Shown here: in pieces, positions 36,421-46,069 of the stretch
Position numbering within the stretch: position 1 is the stretch's first letter
Layout of the letters: the number at the start of each line of letters is the position of its first letter
Origin: CAVUAN01 sp963739435
Lineage (GTDB): Bacteria; Acidobacteriota; Thermoanaerobaculia; UBA5066; Gp7-AA6
Assembly: GCA_963739435.1 (NCBI GenBank)
Contig: CAVUAN010000016.1
Span: 321,625-385,624, forward strand
Direction: 5' to 3'
Length of the DNA: 64,000 nucleotides
Translations under genes and position numbers: made by a program
Notes under the pieces: generated by a model
Database searches by the model: none
What the model saw: the letters and a program-made list of their open reading frames with translations, nothing else
Told to the model about the DNA's origin: nothing

Positions 36421-37914
36421 ATGCTGCGCTATCTATGGCATTCGGGAATGTCCATGAGCATGAAGTTTCGAGCTCTTCTGGCTATCGCGGCGCTGCTCGC
36501 CGGGCGAGGCGCCGCGGAGGCGGCAACACCTTTGGGGAGCCCTCTGCTCCGGCCGACGCGCTACGAGCTCGATCTTCGTGTCGACTTCAAGGAGGAAAAG
36601 ATCTCCGGCTCGGCGCGGATCACGCTCCAGAACAGCGGCGCCTCGCCCGTGCGCGAGGCGTCCTTCCTGCTCTATCGGCTCATGACCGTCACCGGGGTCC
36701 AGGACGAAAACGGCGCCACGATCCCCTTCCGCCAGGCTGTCGTCGCCTTCGAGGACGAACCCAGAAAGCAAACGAACCATCTCATCGTGTCACTTGCCCC
36801 GCCCCTTCCGCCGGGTGGGAGCACGATCGTACGAATCGAGTACGGCGGGTATCTCGCCGGGTACGTCGAAACCGGATCGCTCTACATCCAGGACCGCGTG
36901 GATGAAGCGTTCACGATCATCCGCGAGGACGCTGACGCGTACCCCAACCTCGGAGTGCCCTCGTACGCTTCGAACCGCGCCGCCGGGCTGCCCGAGTTCG
37001 ATTACTTCGCCCGCATCACCGTGCCCGAATCGCACGTCGTCGCCAACGGAGGAGCTCTCGTCGAGAGGGCTGCCCGGGACGGCCGTGCGACGTACGTGTA
37101 CCGCAATATCAAGCCGGCGTGGCGCATGGACTTCGCCATCGCCCGGTTCGGGACTCTCGAGGGGCCGGGCCTGCGCGTCTTCTACCTTCCCGAGGACAGT
37201 GCGGGCGCCAAACGCGTCCTCGAGGCGGCCAGCGCCTCGATGGCCCTCTACAAGGAGTGGTTCGGACCGCTTCGCAATGCGCCCGCATTCACCGTCATCG
37301 AGATTCCGGACGGCTGGGGATCACAGGCCGACGTCACGTCGATTCTCCAGGCGGCCGCGGCCTTTCGCGACCCGGCCCGACTCTACGAGGTCTACCACGA
37401 AGTTTCGCACCTCTGGAACGTGTCTGCAACCGACCGGCCCTCCTGCCGATGGAACGAGGGGCTTGCATCGTTTCTCCAGGATCTGACGCAAGAAAAGCTC
37501 GAGGGAGCGTCCCTGCTCGACAAACGGGCTGAGAAAACGGCCCAGCGACTCGTGCTGCGCGCCGGCGAGGAGCCGCGGGTCCGGTCCGTCCCGATGATCG
37601 ACTACGGAAAGGCAGAGATGACGGGCTACTCCTACAGCACCGGGATGCTTCTGTTCTATTCGCTGTACCGCCTGCTCGGCCAGGAGGCGTTTAACGCGAT
37701 CGTCGGCGGCTACTACCAAAAGTACCAGGCGACCGGAGCCTCGACCGAGCAGTTCGTGAGCTACGCCAAAGCCTCAGCCGGAAGAGACCTTGCTCCCCTC
37801 TTCAACGACTGGCTCTACTCCACGCGCTGGTACGAGATCCTGGCGTCGGGCGTGAAGGTGCAGGATCTCGGTGCTCGGTACCGTGAGAGGGTCACTCCAC
37901 CTTCTCGGCGCTAG
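36421..37914 (+). CDS. M1-like (gluzincin) metallopeptidase
   Basis: 497 residues. After a signal sequence (RALLAIAALLAGRGAAEA) a beta-rich N-terminal domain (PTRYELDLRVDFKEEKISGSARITLQN) matches the M1 aminopeptidase fold. The zinc site reads YHEVSHLWN (HEXXH) followed by WNEGLASFLQ with the third ligand Glu. YSYSTGMLLFYSLYRLLGQEAFNAIVGGYY is the helical domain. Probably a secreted zinc peptidase. The start could also be the ATG at 36448. Confidence 0.85.
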   Translation: MLRYLWHSGMSMSMKFRALLAIAALLAGRGAAEAATPLGSPLLRPTRYELDLRVDFKEEKISGSARITLQNSGASPVREASFLLYRLMTVTGVQDENGATIPFRQAVVAFEDEPRKQTNHLIVSLAPPLPPGGSTIVRIEYGGYLAGYVETGSLYIQDRVDEAFTIIREDADAYPNLGVPSYASNRAAGLPEFDYFARITVPESHVVANGGALVERAARDGRATYVYRNIKPAWRMDFAIARFGTLEGPGLRVFYLPEDSAGAKRVLEAASASMALYKEWFGPLRNAPAFTVIEIPDGWGSQADVTSILQAAAAFRDPARLYEVYHEVSHLWNVSATDRPSCRWNEGLASFLQDLTQEKLEGASLLDKRAEKTAQRLVLRAGEEPRVRSVPMIDYGKAEMTGYSYSTGMLLFYSLYRLLGQEAFNAIVGGYYQKYQATGASTEQFVSYAKASAGRDLAPLFNDWLYSTRWYEILASGVKVQDLGARYRERVTPPSRR

Positions 37915-37975
37915 CCGCGCGAGGACCCGGCGCCTTTCCTGGAACGCGCGCCGGCCGATCCGTGTTCTCGTTTCC

Positions 37976-38215
37976 ATGGAAGGTGTCGATCTCGACAGGC
38001 TCGGTCTCGGCGGACTGTCCCTCTGGACCGTCCTCATTGCCGTCGTCTTCGGCATCGTCGGCTATATGGCTTTCCGTCACGGCAGGAAGAACAGCGAGCC
38101 GAGGACTCTCTTTCTCGGCATCGCGCTGATGGCCTATGGCTACTTCGTCTCGAACGCCTGGATCTCCCTCGGGATCGGAGCCGTCCTGACCCTTCTTCTC
38201 TTCTTTCCTAGATAG
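37976..38215 (+). CDS. small two-helix membrane protein
   Basis: 79 residues. Helices at LWTVLIAVVFGIVGYMAFRHG and TLFLGIALMAYGYFVSNAWISLGIGAVLTLLLFF. Not assigned to a named family; many genomes of this type encode such 80-residue membrane proteins. ATG 37976 has no clear ribosome site, so an upstream start in the same frame is possible. Confidence 0.6.
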   Translation: MEGVDLDRLGLGGLSLWTVLIAVVFGIVGYMAFRHGRKNSEPRTLFLGIALMAYGYFVSNAWISLGIGAVLTLLLFFPR

Positions 38216-38290
38216 GCGAATGGGCAGGCCGGAATTGGTGCAGAATGCGCCACGGCCGGATCGTGCGGCCCCGGCCGGGAGGGTACGCAG

Positions 38291-39391
38291 ATGAATCGTC
38301 GCGACTTTCTGAGGACTGCCGGCGTCGCTTCCATGAGCGTTGCCCTTCCGAAGGCGAAGCGTCTGTTTGCCGTGGGCGAGCCGCCCTCTGGCTGGCGAAC
38401 CTTCGAGGTGACGACGCGCGCCGAGGTTCTGAAATCCTCCGGGACGACCCTCGTCTGGCTTCCGGCAGCGCTGATCCGCGAGACGCCCTACCAGAAGACG
38501 CTCGCCAATACCTTCCAGGCCGAGGGCGGCACGGCCGAGCTCGTCGAAAGCAGAAAAGACGCGCTCGGCATCGTCGCGGCGAAGTTCCCTGCCGGCGGAA
38601 AGCCGGTCCTCAGCCTCACGAGCAGAATTTCGACACGAAACATTGCTGTCGATCTGGCCGCGCCCGGCAAGGCTCCGAAGGCGGACCGCGCGGAGCTCGA
38701 GAATTTTCTTCAGCCGACGAAGCTGATTCCTTTAGACGGCGTCGTGAAAGCGCAGGCTGCCGAGATCACGCGCGGCGCGGCGACAGATCTCGACAAGGCG
38801 CGGGCGATCTACGAGTGGATCGTCGACAACACGTTTCGAAACCCGAAGACGCGCGGCTGCGGCGTGGGGGATGTCCGGTTCATGCTGGAGTCGAAGGACC
38901 TGGGAGGCAAATGCGCCGACTTGAACGCTCTCTATGTCGGCCTCGCGCGGGCGGCGGGCCTTCCGGCGCGCGACGTGTATGGAATCCGCGTCGCCAAATC
39001 GGAGCTCGGATACAAGAGCCTCGGGGCCTCGTCGGAAACCGTGACGAAGGCGCAGCACTGCCGCGCGGAGGTGTACCTCGGCGGCTACGGCTGGGTCCCG
39101 GCCGACCCGGCCGACGTGCGCAAGGTCGTGCTCGAGGAACCGCCCGGGAACAGGCCGCTCGACGACGACATGGTCAAGAGGGCCCGCGCGCGGCTCTTCG
39201 GGTCCTGGGAGATGAACTGGATGGCGTACAACTTCGGCCACGACGTGGACCTGCCGGGATCGAGCGGCGCGCCGGTCGGCTTCCTGATGTACCCACAGGC
39301 GGAAACGGCGGACGGCCGGCTCGACTGCCTCGACCCGGACAACTTCAGATACGAGATCACGTCCCGAGAGGTCACGTCCTCAAACGGCTGA
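38291..39391 (+). CDS. Tat-exported transglutaminase-like protein
   Basis: 366 residues with twin-arginine signal NRRDFLRTAGVASMSVAL. The transglutaminase-like domain starts near residue 160 (ARAIYEWIVDNTFRNPKT) with catalytic Cys in LGGKCADLNALYVGLAR, His in KAQHCRAEVYLGG and Asp in YGWVPADPADVRK. Such proteins are periplasmic proteases or cross-linkers. The C-terminal NFGHDVDLPGSSGAPVGFLMYP is typical for the group. Complete. Confidence 0.9.
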   Translation: MNRRDFLRTAGVASMSVALPKAKRLFAVGEPPSGWRTFEVTTRAEVLKSSGTTLVWLPAALIRETPYQKTLANTFQAEGGTAELVESRKDALGIVAAKFPAGGKPVLSLTSRISTRNIAVDLAAPGKAPKADRAELENFLQPTKLIPLDGVVKAQAAEITRGAATDLDKARAIYEWIVDNTFRNPKTRGCGVGDVRFMLESKDLGGKCADLNALYVGLARAAGLPARDVYGIRVAKSELGYKSLGASSETVTKAQHCRAEVYLGGYGWVPADPADVRKVVLEEPPGNRPLDDDMVKRARARLFGSWEMNWMAYNFGHDVDLPGSSGAPVGFLMYPQAETADGRLDCLDPDNFRYEITSREVTSSNG

Positions 39392-39428
39392 CCTGCGGCG
39401 CCCCTCGCTCAGGATGAAATGGAGGACG

Positions 39429-39761
39429 ATGGATCCGTGGGCGCGGGTGCGAGTGCGTGCCCTCGCCATCCTCGTCTTCGGGTTCTCAAGCGCGGCCGCG
39501 ATCTACCTGACGGCCCACGCTCCGCCCGCAAACCCCCTCGGGTATGAGCCGGAAGATACGAAGAGGTACGTCCACGACATGGAGCTCTACGGGGGAAAGG
39601 CGAACATGCTCGCGTACGAGTTCCGCAAGTGGTTTGCGGCCCTGTGGCACGGCAAGCAGCTCGCATTCACGGTGGCGGTCATCACCTTGATCGCCGCCGG
39701 TGTCTTCGTGTTCTTCGCGGCTCCCCTGCCGCCGGAGGCGGAAGAGCCGCACCCCCCTTAA
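39429..39761 (+). CDS. two-helix membrane protein of unknown function
   Basis: 110 residues from ATG 39429, preferred over 39414 because GGAGG then sits correctly. Helices at ALAILVFGFSSAAAIYLTA and LAFTVAVITLIAAGVFVFFAAP, with a soluble loop (YEPEDTKRYVHDMELYGGKANMLA) between. Follows the transglutaminase gene by 37 bases. Family unknown. Confidence 0.65.
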   Translation: MDPWARVRVRALAILVFGFSSAAAIYLTAHAPPANPLGYEPEDTKRYVHDMELYGGKANMLAYEFRKWFAALWHGKQLAFTVAVITLIAAGVFVFFAAPLPPEAEEPHPP

Positions 39762-39767
39762 GTCTCT

Positions 39768-39965
39768 TCAGGTCCGAGGCTTGTCAGCTGGAGCCTTTCC
39801 GCGATCGGCTTTGGGCCGCTCGGCACCGGGCTTCTTCACCTGGGGCTTCTCGTCCACGTGGGCAAGAAACTCCTGATGATGACGGCGCCGGGACTTCGCC
39901 CTGGGGTCCGAAGAGTCCGACAGGAGTGCCGGAACATTCCAGGAAACCAGTCGTGCGTCATTCAT
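39768..39965 (-). CDS. small basic hydrophilic protein
   Basis: 65 residues behind AGGAGG. MNDARLVSWNVPALLSDSSD then a Lys/Arg-rich tail (KSRRRHHQEFLAHVDEKPQ, KPGAERPKADRGKAPAD). No domain recognised; probably disordered. Convergent with the preceding membrane gene, ending seven bases after it. Confidence 0.5.
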   Translation of the reverse strand: MNDARLVSWNVPALLSDSSDPRAKSRRRHHQEFLAHVDEKPQVKKPGAERPKADRGKAPADKPRT

Positions 39966-40097
39966 CGGCTTACCTCCTCTCGATGAAAACCTACGCTTCT
40001 CGGCCATGCGGGGCGAGATGCATTTGAACTGGTGAGAACGCATCTTTCGGGCTGACCGCAAGTTAGGCTCTGATGAATGCGTCAAAAGGAGGCTGGT

Positions 40098-40613
40098 ATG
40101 GCAGCTGCAGTACTCGAACGGACGAAACTCTTCCCCACCAGAAACTCGATCCCGGGCCCGGTCCGGGAGCAGCTCGTTTCGCTGTTAAACAGGCGCCTCG
40201 CCGACTGCATCGACCTTCAGACCCAGGCCAAGATGGCGCACTGGAACGTCAAAGGACCGAGCTTCATCGCCCTCCACGAGCTCTTCGACAACGTCCACGG
40301 CTCCGTCGCCGAGTATGTCGATCTGATCGCCGAACGGGCGGTGCAATTGGGCGGCGTCGCCGAAGGGACCGTTCGGATGGTGGCGCGCCATTCGGAGCTC
40401 GAAGAGTATCCCGAGCACATCGCCGCGGACCGCCAGCACGTCAAGGCATTGGCGGGCGCCCTGGCCGACTTCGGCACACGGGTGCGCCTGGCCATCGATG
40501 ACGCGGCCCGGCTGGGCGACGCGGGAACGGCAGACCTCTTCACGGAGGTTTCCCGCGGCATCGACAAGAGCCTCTGGTTCGTCGAGGCCCACCTCCAGGA
40601 GGAGCCCGCCTAG
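40098..40613 (+). CDS. dps: Dps family DNA-protecting ferritin-like protein
   Basis: 171 residues from ATG 40098 behind AAAAGGAGG. The ferroxidase-site region reads KMAHWNVKGPSFIALHELFDN and VAEYVDLIAERAVQLGG, with the family His, Asp and Glu ligands. C-terminal helix TEVSRGIDKSLWFVEAHLQ. It forms a cage that oxidises and stores iron and binds DNA in stress. Complete. Confidence 0.93.
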   Translation: MAAAVLERTKLFPTRNSIPGPVREQLVSLLNRRLADCIDLQTQAKMAHWNVKGPSFIALHELFDNVHGSVAEYVDLIAERAVQLGGVAEGTVRMVARHSELEEYPEHIAADRQHVKALAGALADFGTRVRLAIDDAARLGDAGTADLFTEVSRGIDKSLWFVEAHLQEEPA

Positions 40614-40669
40614 CAAATCGACCGGAAATGCGCCCTCAATCGAGGAGGTTCAAGTAAGGGGAGGGACCT

Positions 40670-40888
40670 ATGAAGAGAGTTGATCTGTCGAAACCCGAGT
40701 TCTTTTTCATCGTCGCCACACGCGCCATCCTCGGCATGGGCGTGGGTCTGCTCGGAGCCGACCGGATCGCCAGGAAGAACAGACGCTACGTCGCGGCGGC
40801 GCTCATCGCCGTCGGGGCTCTCACCACGGTACCGGCGGCGATCGCGGTGTTCCGCGGCGGCAAGAAGCCGTTGAAGGAAGCGGCCTAG
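40670..40888 (+). CDS. small two-helix membrane protein
   Basis: 72 residues. FFFIVATRAILGMGVGLLG and YVAAALIAVGALTTVPAAIAVF are membrane helices, with DRIARKNRR between. The ribosome site GGAGGG lies 7 bases upstream. It is 57 bases after dps, probably in the same transcript. Not recognised as a named family. Confidence 0.65.
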   Translation: MKRVDLSKPEFFFIVATRAILGMGVGLLGADRIARKNRRYVAAALIAVGALTTVPAAIAVFRGGKKPLKEAA

Positions 40889-43533
40889 TCTCGCAGCGCC
40901 CGGATGGGATCCGTCCGCGTCGCGCGCCAGGCCGGTATGAGACAGGCCGCCCCGGCCGCGATCGCCATCACGACGAACGCCGACGCAAACGACTCCGGAT
41001 CGCGCGGGCTGACCTTGTAGAGCAGGTCTCCCATCAACCGCGTCAGCGCCAGAGCCACAGCGGCGCCAACGCCGATCCCGACCATCGTGAGCCGGAATCC
41101 GTGCGACATGACGATTCGCACCAGTTGAGAAGCGCCGGCGCCGAGGGCCATCCGCAATCCCAGCTCGCGCGTGCTCTGCGAGACGGCGTACGACATGACG
41201 CCGTACAACCCGACCCCGGCCAGCAGCAACGCGACGCCGCCGAAGACAGCAAGCAGGCTGACGGCGGCACGCTGGCTCCAGCTCATTCGATTGATCTCCT
41301 CCCGCATCGTGAGGACTTCGCCGGGAACCAGGTTCGCGTCGATGGCCTTCACTTCTCGAGCCAGCGCCCCGGCCAGTGTTCCCGGGCCGAGCCGCGAACG
41401 GATCTGGATGTTCTGGCCGCCCATGGGACCCTGCTGAGCGGCGTGTAGAAAAACGGTTTGGAAGCCTCCCGCAGGCTCGAGTACTGGAATCCTTTGCGAG
41501 GCCGACCACTCGCAACCATTGGCCCTTCACCTGGAGGCGCTTCCCCACCGGATCTTCGCCTTTCCAGAATCGTTGCGCCATCGTCTCGTTGACCACGGCA
41601 ACCGCGCGGAGCCGTTTCGTCGTCGGCCAGGCGGAATTCCCGGCCGGCAATCAGCGGGATTCCCATGGTCGAGAGGTAGGCGGGCCCGACCTCGTTGTAT
41701 TCGACGATCGGCTGCTCACCGGGCTCGGCGACAAACCCATCGACCGCGATCGTTGCCGAAGAGGATAGGTGCGATAGCTGAAGGGCACGTTGCGCGACCA
41801 CGCAGCCGAGTCGACGCCGGCCACCCCTGGATCCGAGCGATCAATTCGTCCTGAAAAGACCCGGATCCGCGGCCCGTCGTAGCCTGCGCCGATCATGTCG
41901 ACGTACGTTGACCAGCACGTCTTTCGTCGCGAAGCCGGGGTCCGTTTCCTGCATCGCCCGAAGGCTTTTCACCAGGAGGCTCGCTCCGACCAGCAGGATG
42001 AAGCTCAGCGACACCTGGACGAGGACAAGGGTCGACCGGATCCAGGACTTTCCGCTGCCGCCGACGACACCGCCCGTTTCGGCCTTCAGCGCGGTCGCCA
42101 GGTCGATCTTGCCCGCCTGCAGCGCCGGCACCAGCCCGAACAGCACGGTCGACACCAGGCAGGCGCCGGCGCTCAGGGCCAGGACCCGCAAATCCATTTC
42201 GGCGGGTAGATTCACGATCACTCCCGCGGGTGCTGGCGGACGCAGCAGCATGATCAGGTTCCGGGACCAGTAAGCCAGAAGGAGCCCGCCCGCGGCTGCT
42301 CCCGTGGACAGGATCAGGCCCTCGGTCAGCAGCTGCGTGAGCAGCCGGCCGCGCCCCGCACCGATGGAAAGCCGCACGGTCATCTCGTGCCGTCGCGCAA
42401 ACGACCGGACCAGCAGCAGGTTGCCGACGTTGGCACACGCTATGAGGAGCACCAGCCACGCGACCACGAACGAGATCCGGAGCGTCGGAAGCAGGGTGCT
42501 GGCCCCATTGAACGGCGTTTGCCAGAGTGGGTACAGCCGGAAGCTGCGGCCGCGGTTGGTTTCTGGATAGGCCGTCTCCAGCCGCTTTCCGACCGCCTGA
42601 ATTTCCGCCTGGGCCTGATCGATCGTGACGCCGGGCTTCAGGAAGGCGAACCCTTCGATCCAGCGCGCGCCCCGATTCTCGAGTTTGTACCCGTCCGCCC
42701 TGGAACGCTTCCTCCATCGAGGCCGGGACCCAGAATTGCCACGAATAGCCGACGAAGGTCCCCAGGAAGCCCTCCGGCATGACGCCGATGATCGTGTGCT
42801 GCACGCCGTTGAGTCTTTGCGTCTTGCCGATGATGGCCGGATCGCCTCGATAGCGATCCTTCCAGGCCTCATAGCTGATGACGACGACGGGATGAGCGTT
42901 GCGGCCGACGTCCTCACCGGGCTCGAACGAGCGGCCCAGGATCGGGCGGATGCCCAGGGCCTCGAAGTAGTTTGATGAAACGACGCTCCCGGTGGCGCGC
43001 TCCGCTCGGTCGCCGATCGACAGCGTGGCACCTCCGATGTGCTCGGCGATGAAGCTGTCGATCAGCGTGCAATTCCTGCGGAGGTCCTGAATGTCGGGCC
43101 AGGAGACTTCGGTGCGGCCGTCCCGATCGGTGCCGGCCAGGGCGACCATCCGCCCCTGATGGGCGACCAGCGGGAATGGGCGCAGCAGAATTCCCTCAAT
43201 CCAACTGAATACGGCGGTCGTTGCGCCGATTCCCACCGTCAGGCAGAGGACGGCGAGCAGCGAGAAGCCAGGGTTGCGCCGGAGCATGCGGAAGCCGAAG
43301 CGGAGGTCCTGGGCGAGCCACTGGAACCAGAGGCCGCCCCACGCATCCCTGGTCAGCTGCTTCACCAGGCCGACGTTGCCGAACTCGCGGCGGGCGTTGG
43401 TAGCGGCCTCCGCCGGCGGCTCGCCCGAGGCGACGCGCTCGGCTTCGGCCATTCGCAGATGGGCCTCGATCTCGAGCTCGAGTTCCCGGTCGCGGCGCGC
43501 CCGCCGCCACGGAAGGAACGCATCGAGCTTCAT
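40885..43533 (-). CDS. ADOP-type FtsX/MacB-like permease, several frame breaks
   Basis: Start ATG 43533 overlaps the PadR stop by four bases. The N-terminus DRELELEIEAHLRMAEAERVASG is the ADOP signature domain, followed by LRFGFRMLRRNPGFSLLAVL. The frame changes near 42700, 41900, 41820 and 41420; the pieces in order (FAFLKPGVTIDQAQAEIQ, LIACANVGNLLLVRSFARRHE, VALTRLMGDLLYKVSPRDPE, IPAWRATRTDPIRALRD) complete a duplicated FtsX permease of ~880 residues. Breaks probably reflect base errors. It is controlled by the adjacent PadR gene by location. Confidence 0.82.
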
Positions 43534-43892
43534 GATTCGCTCTCCTCCGGCGCTCTCAAGATGCCCGCAATCGCTTCGGCCACCTGATCCCATTTCGAGC
43601 GTTCGGCGATGAGCTGTTTACGGCCCGCGGCCGTCAGGCGATACACGCGCACGCGCTGGCCGTTCTCGGACACGTCCCACTCCGCGGCGATCGCGCCCTG
43701 GCGCTCGAGGCGGTGCAAGGCCGGATAGAGCGAGCCGGTGTCGACCTGTAGCGCGTCGCGCGAGCCGGAGCGAATCATCTGGGCGATTCCATAGCCATGG
43801 CGCGGGCCCCAGCGCAGGGTCTGCAGGACGATGAGATCGAGGGTGCCCTGCAGGAGCTCGATGCGCGAGACCGGCAGATTCTTCTTCGCCAT
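43530..43892 (-). CDS. PadR family transcriptional regulator
   Basis: 120 residues from ATG 43892 behind GGGAGG. Winged-helix region ELLQGTLDLIVLQTLRWGPRHGYGIAQMI and DTGSLYPALHRLERQGAIAAEW, then YRLTAAGRKQLIAER. Short PadR type (subfamily 1-like) with a C-terminal dimer helix. It is the first gene of the unit with the ADOP permease. Two palindromic boxes lie directly upstream, so autoregulation is likely. Confidence 0.93.
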   Translation of the reverse strand: MAKKNLPVSRIELLQGTLDLIVLQTLRWGPRHGYGIAQMIRSGSRDALQVDTGSLYPALHRLERQGAIAAEWDVSENGQRVRVYRLTAAGRKQLIAERSKWDQVAEAIAGILRAPEESES

Positions 43893-43905
43893 GCTCGACC
43901 TCCCT

Positions 43906-43946
43906 GCATGTAGACGCTCTACATGCATGGATGTAGACTATCTACA
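43906..43946 (-). promoter_or_regulatory. two PadR-box palindromes upstream of the PadR/ADOP unit
   Basis: TGTAGA-N3-TCTACA occurs at 43909-43923 and again at 43932-43946. The first extends to a perfect 9+3+9 palindrome (43906-43926). Centres are 23 bases apart and the proximal site ends 14 bases before the PadR start. TGTA-type palindromes are known targets of this regulator group. Confidence 0.7.
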
Positions 43947-43959
43947 CCCGTGGGATCCG

Positions 43960-44724
43960 TCAAGGGGGCAGTCGGCCGCAATCCCGCTGGAGGATTCCAC
44001 CGTCGAGCACGTCCTGCCAGAGCCGGGTCCACGTCTTCCAGTCGTGCCCTCCCTGTTCCACAAAGGTCCGGCCGGGGGGCAGGGCATCGGCCAGCAGCCG
44101 TTCTGACGGAGCGAGGTCGTCCTTTGCGCCGATGCCGAGCCAGAGGGGAGGCCGGTCGGCACCCTCCGCCGTGTAGCCCTGGAGCCAGCCCCACAGCTCG
44201 CGCTCGTAGTCCGCGACGGCCCGACGGGCGCCCATCGCGTAAAAGGCCAGCCCGCCCGCAGCGGCGACGCGGCGGGGCTCTTCGTCACCCAGGTAGGGCG
44301 ACAGAGCGACGACGCCCCGGGAGCCCTCGGGGTGCTCGCGGGCATAAAGAATGCCGCCCAGTCCGCCCATCGAGATGCCGACGATCCAGATTCTCTCGAT
44401 CCCACATGCGAGGGCCGGAGCGACGACGTCCTCGTGCAGCCTCGTGGAGATCGTCTCCGCCCGGTAGTAACCCATGTGCGCGTCGACCTCGACGAAATCT
44501 GCGACCACGCCCGCGCGGGACGCCATCTCGGGAAATCCCCGTCGGCCATAGTCCCCGAAGCTATCCCGTCGTCCCGGCAGAAACAGGACGAGGCAACGGC
44601 CCGGCTCGCCCAGGGAGCTGCCGAGGGCCCGTGTTGCCATGGGAATCGTAGCCGGCCGCGTCGGGATGCAAGCGGAGCAAGCGAAAGCGAGCGTGAGGAG
44701 CTCTGCGGGAAAAGATCGCCGCAT
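43960..44724 (-). CDS. alpha/beta-hydrolase lipoprotein
   Basis: 254 residues. Signal with lipobox-like LTLAFACSAC. The hydrolase nucleophile is in WIVGISMGGLGGILYAREH (GxSxG), with GAKDDLAP providing the Asp and GGHDWKTW the His. Esterase- or thioesterase-like, probably anchored in a membrane. The gene ends just beyond the PadR boxes. Confidence 0.82.
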   Translation of the reverse strand: MRRSFPAELLTLAFACSACIPTRPATIPMATRALGSSLGEPGRCLVLFLPGRRDSFGDYGRRGFPEMASRAGVVADFVEVDAHMGYYRAETISTRLHEDVVAPALACGIERIWIVGISMGGLGGILYAREHPEGSRGVVALSPYLGDEEPRRVAAAGGLAFYAMGARRAVADYERELWGWLQGYTAEGADRPPLWLGIGAKDDLAPSERLLADALPPGRTFVEQGGHDWKTWTRLWQDVLDGGILQRDCGRLPP

Positions 44725-44757
44725 CGGAACGCCGATTGTACCGGTCCTACAAGCCCG

Positions 44758-45681
44758 TCACCGGATCCTGGGCAGGTACTTCTCCTCGAGAGAGCGAATG
44801 TGGCGGAGCTCATGGCCGGCGATGTGGAACGCGAGGCCCCTCACCGAGGCTTCGTAGTCATTGACCCGCCCTTTTCTTAGCCAGGCTTCCTGCGTCAGGC
44901 TGTTGAAGAAGGTCAGCGACGCCTGGCGGACGGCGCGATACTCGAGGAGCAGCTCTCCGAGCGAGCGCCGCTCGGAGCCAGCGGCCTGGACGTACATCTT
45001 TTCGTCGAAACCAAAAAGTGGCCGGTCGTCAGCCCGGGCAATGTGGAGTGCGCGGTAGGCAAAGCTGCGTTCGTCGTCTGCCAGGTGCCCGACGACCTCC
45101 TTCAGAGTCCACTTTCCGGGCGCGTAGGTCAGGCCCTTGATCCTGTCTTCGTCCAGTGGCGCGAGAAGCGCGAGCGTGCTCCGTTCCTGAGCGGACAGAA
45201 TCTCGACGGCGTCATCGCCCTGGACCTGATCGATGTCCGGCCCGGCGTAATCGGCGAACTCCCCTTCCAGCGGCCGCCCCGAAACAGCGCGCGACTCTCC
45301 GATGGACTCGGCGGACATCCAGATACATCCGGCGGGCAAGTCACGGCCGAGGCGCATGCCGGCGACGGGGACCGGCGAGAAAGCCTTCCTCGCCGCCTCG
45401 ACAGCAGTGTCGCTCAGGTACAGCTCGACTGCTCCGGAGGCGGGGGGCGAGCTCCAGATCTCCGTAAGCCCGCCGGTTGCCTGGAAGACGGAGCCTTCCG
45501 GCCCACTCAGGAAACGCCGAAGAGCCGCGCCGAAGGCCTGCGCCTCGACCCTGTTGCTAAAGGAAATGACGTGGAAGGCGCGATCACGGGCTGGCGCAAA
45601 CATGGACAGGACCAACGTATCACCGCGATTGGGAACCGCAAGCCCCGCTGCGGTGTCATCGCTCAGGAAGGGGCTGGTCAT
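44758..45681 (-). CDS. DinB-like protein with an extra N-terminal domain
   Basis: 307 residues. The C-terminal ~165 residues are a DinB four-helix domain: LLAPLDEDRIKGLTYAPGKWTLKEVVGHLADDE (His ligand), EYRAVRQASLTFFNSL and AFHIAGHELRHIRSLEEKYL (HxxxH metal ligands). The first ~140 residues (RAFHVISFSNRVEAQAFGAALRRFLSG) are not recognised. The start shares CATG with divergent exbD and has no ribosome site, so it may begin further in. Confidence 0.7.
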   Translation of the reverse strand: MTSPFLSDDTAAGLAVPNRGDTLVLSMFAPARDRAFHVISFSNRVEAQAFGAALRRFLSGPEGSVFQATGGLTEIWSSPPASGAVELYLSDTAVEAARKAFSPVPVAGMRLGRDLPAGCIWMSAESIGESRAVSGRPLEGEFADYAGPDIDQVQGDDAVEILSAQERSTLALLAPLDEDRIKGLTYAPGKWTLKEVVGHLADDERSFAYRALHIARADDRPLFGFDEKMYVQAAGSERRSLGELLLEYRAVRQASLTFFNSLTQEAWLRKGRVNDYEASVRGLAFHIAGHELRHIRSLEEKYLPRIR

Positions 45682-46069
45682 GCAGGAGAACGCTGTCCGA
45701 GGGCTTCGGGCGGAAATCAACATCGCGCCGCTCGTGGACGTCGCGATGGTTCTGCTCATCATCTTCATGGCTGCCGCGCCCATCCTCCAGATGGGCTACG
45801 ACGTCGCCCTGCCTCACTCCGACGCGGGACCTGTGGCGCCCGCCTCGCCGATCTCCGTCGCCCTCGACCACACGGGCGCCCTCACGATCAATGGCGAACC
45901 CGTCGACCGCAGCGCTTTCGAAAGCCGGCTCTCCGCGCTCCTGGCCGGCCGCTCGAACGCCCTCGTCCTCTTCGACGCCGAGGACGACGCCCTCTACGCC
46001 GACGCCGTCGCCATCCTCGACACCATCCGCCGCGCCGGCGGCCGGATCGGGGTGGGCTTCAGCGACTAG
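45680..46069 (+). CDS. exbD: ExbD/TolR family biopolymer transport protein
   Basis: 129 residues. RGLRAEINIAPLVDVAMVLLIIFMAAAPILQM is the family N-terminal membrane helix with the conserved Asp in LVDV. The periplasmic part GALTINGEPVDRSAFESRLSALLAGRSNALVLF and the end DAVAILDTIRRAGGRIGVGF are typical. AGGAAGGGG precedes the ATG. No exbB or tonB lies nearby, so it is an orphan in this window. Confidence 0.88.
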   Translation: MQENAVRGLRAEINIAPLVDVAMVLLIIFMAAAPILQMGYDVALPHSDAGPVAPASPISVALDHTGALTINGEPVDRSAFESRLSALLAGRSNALVLFDAEDDALYADAVAILDTIRRAGGRIGVGFSD

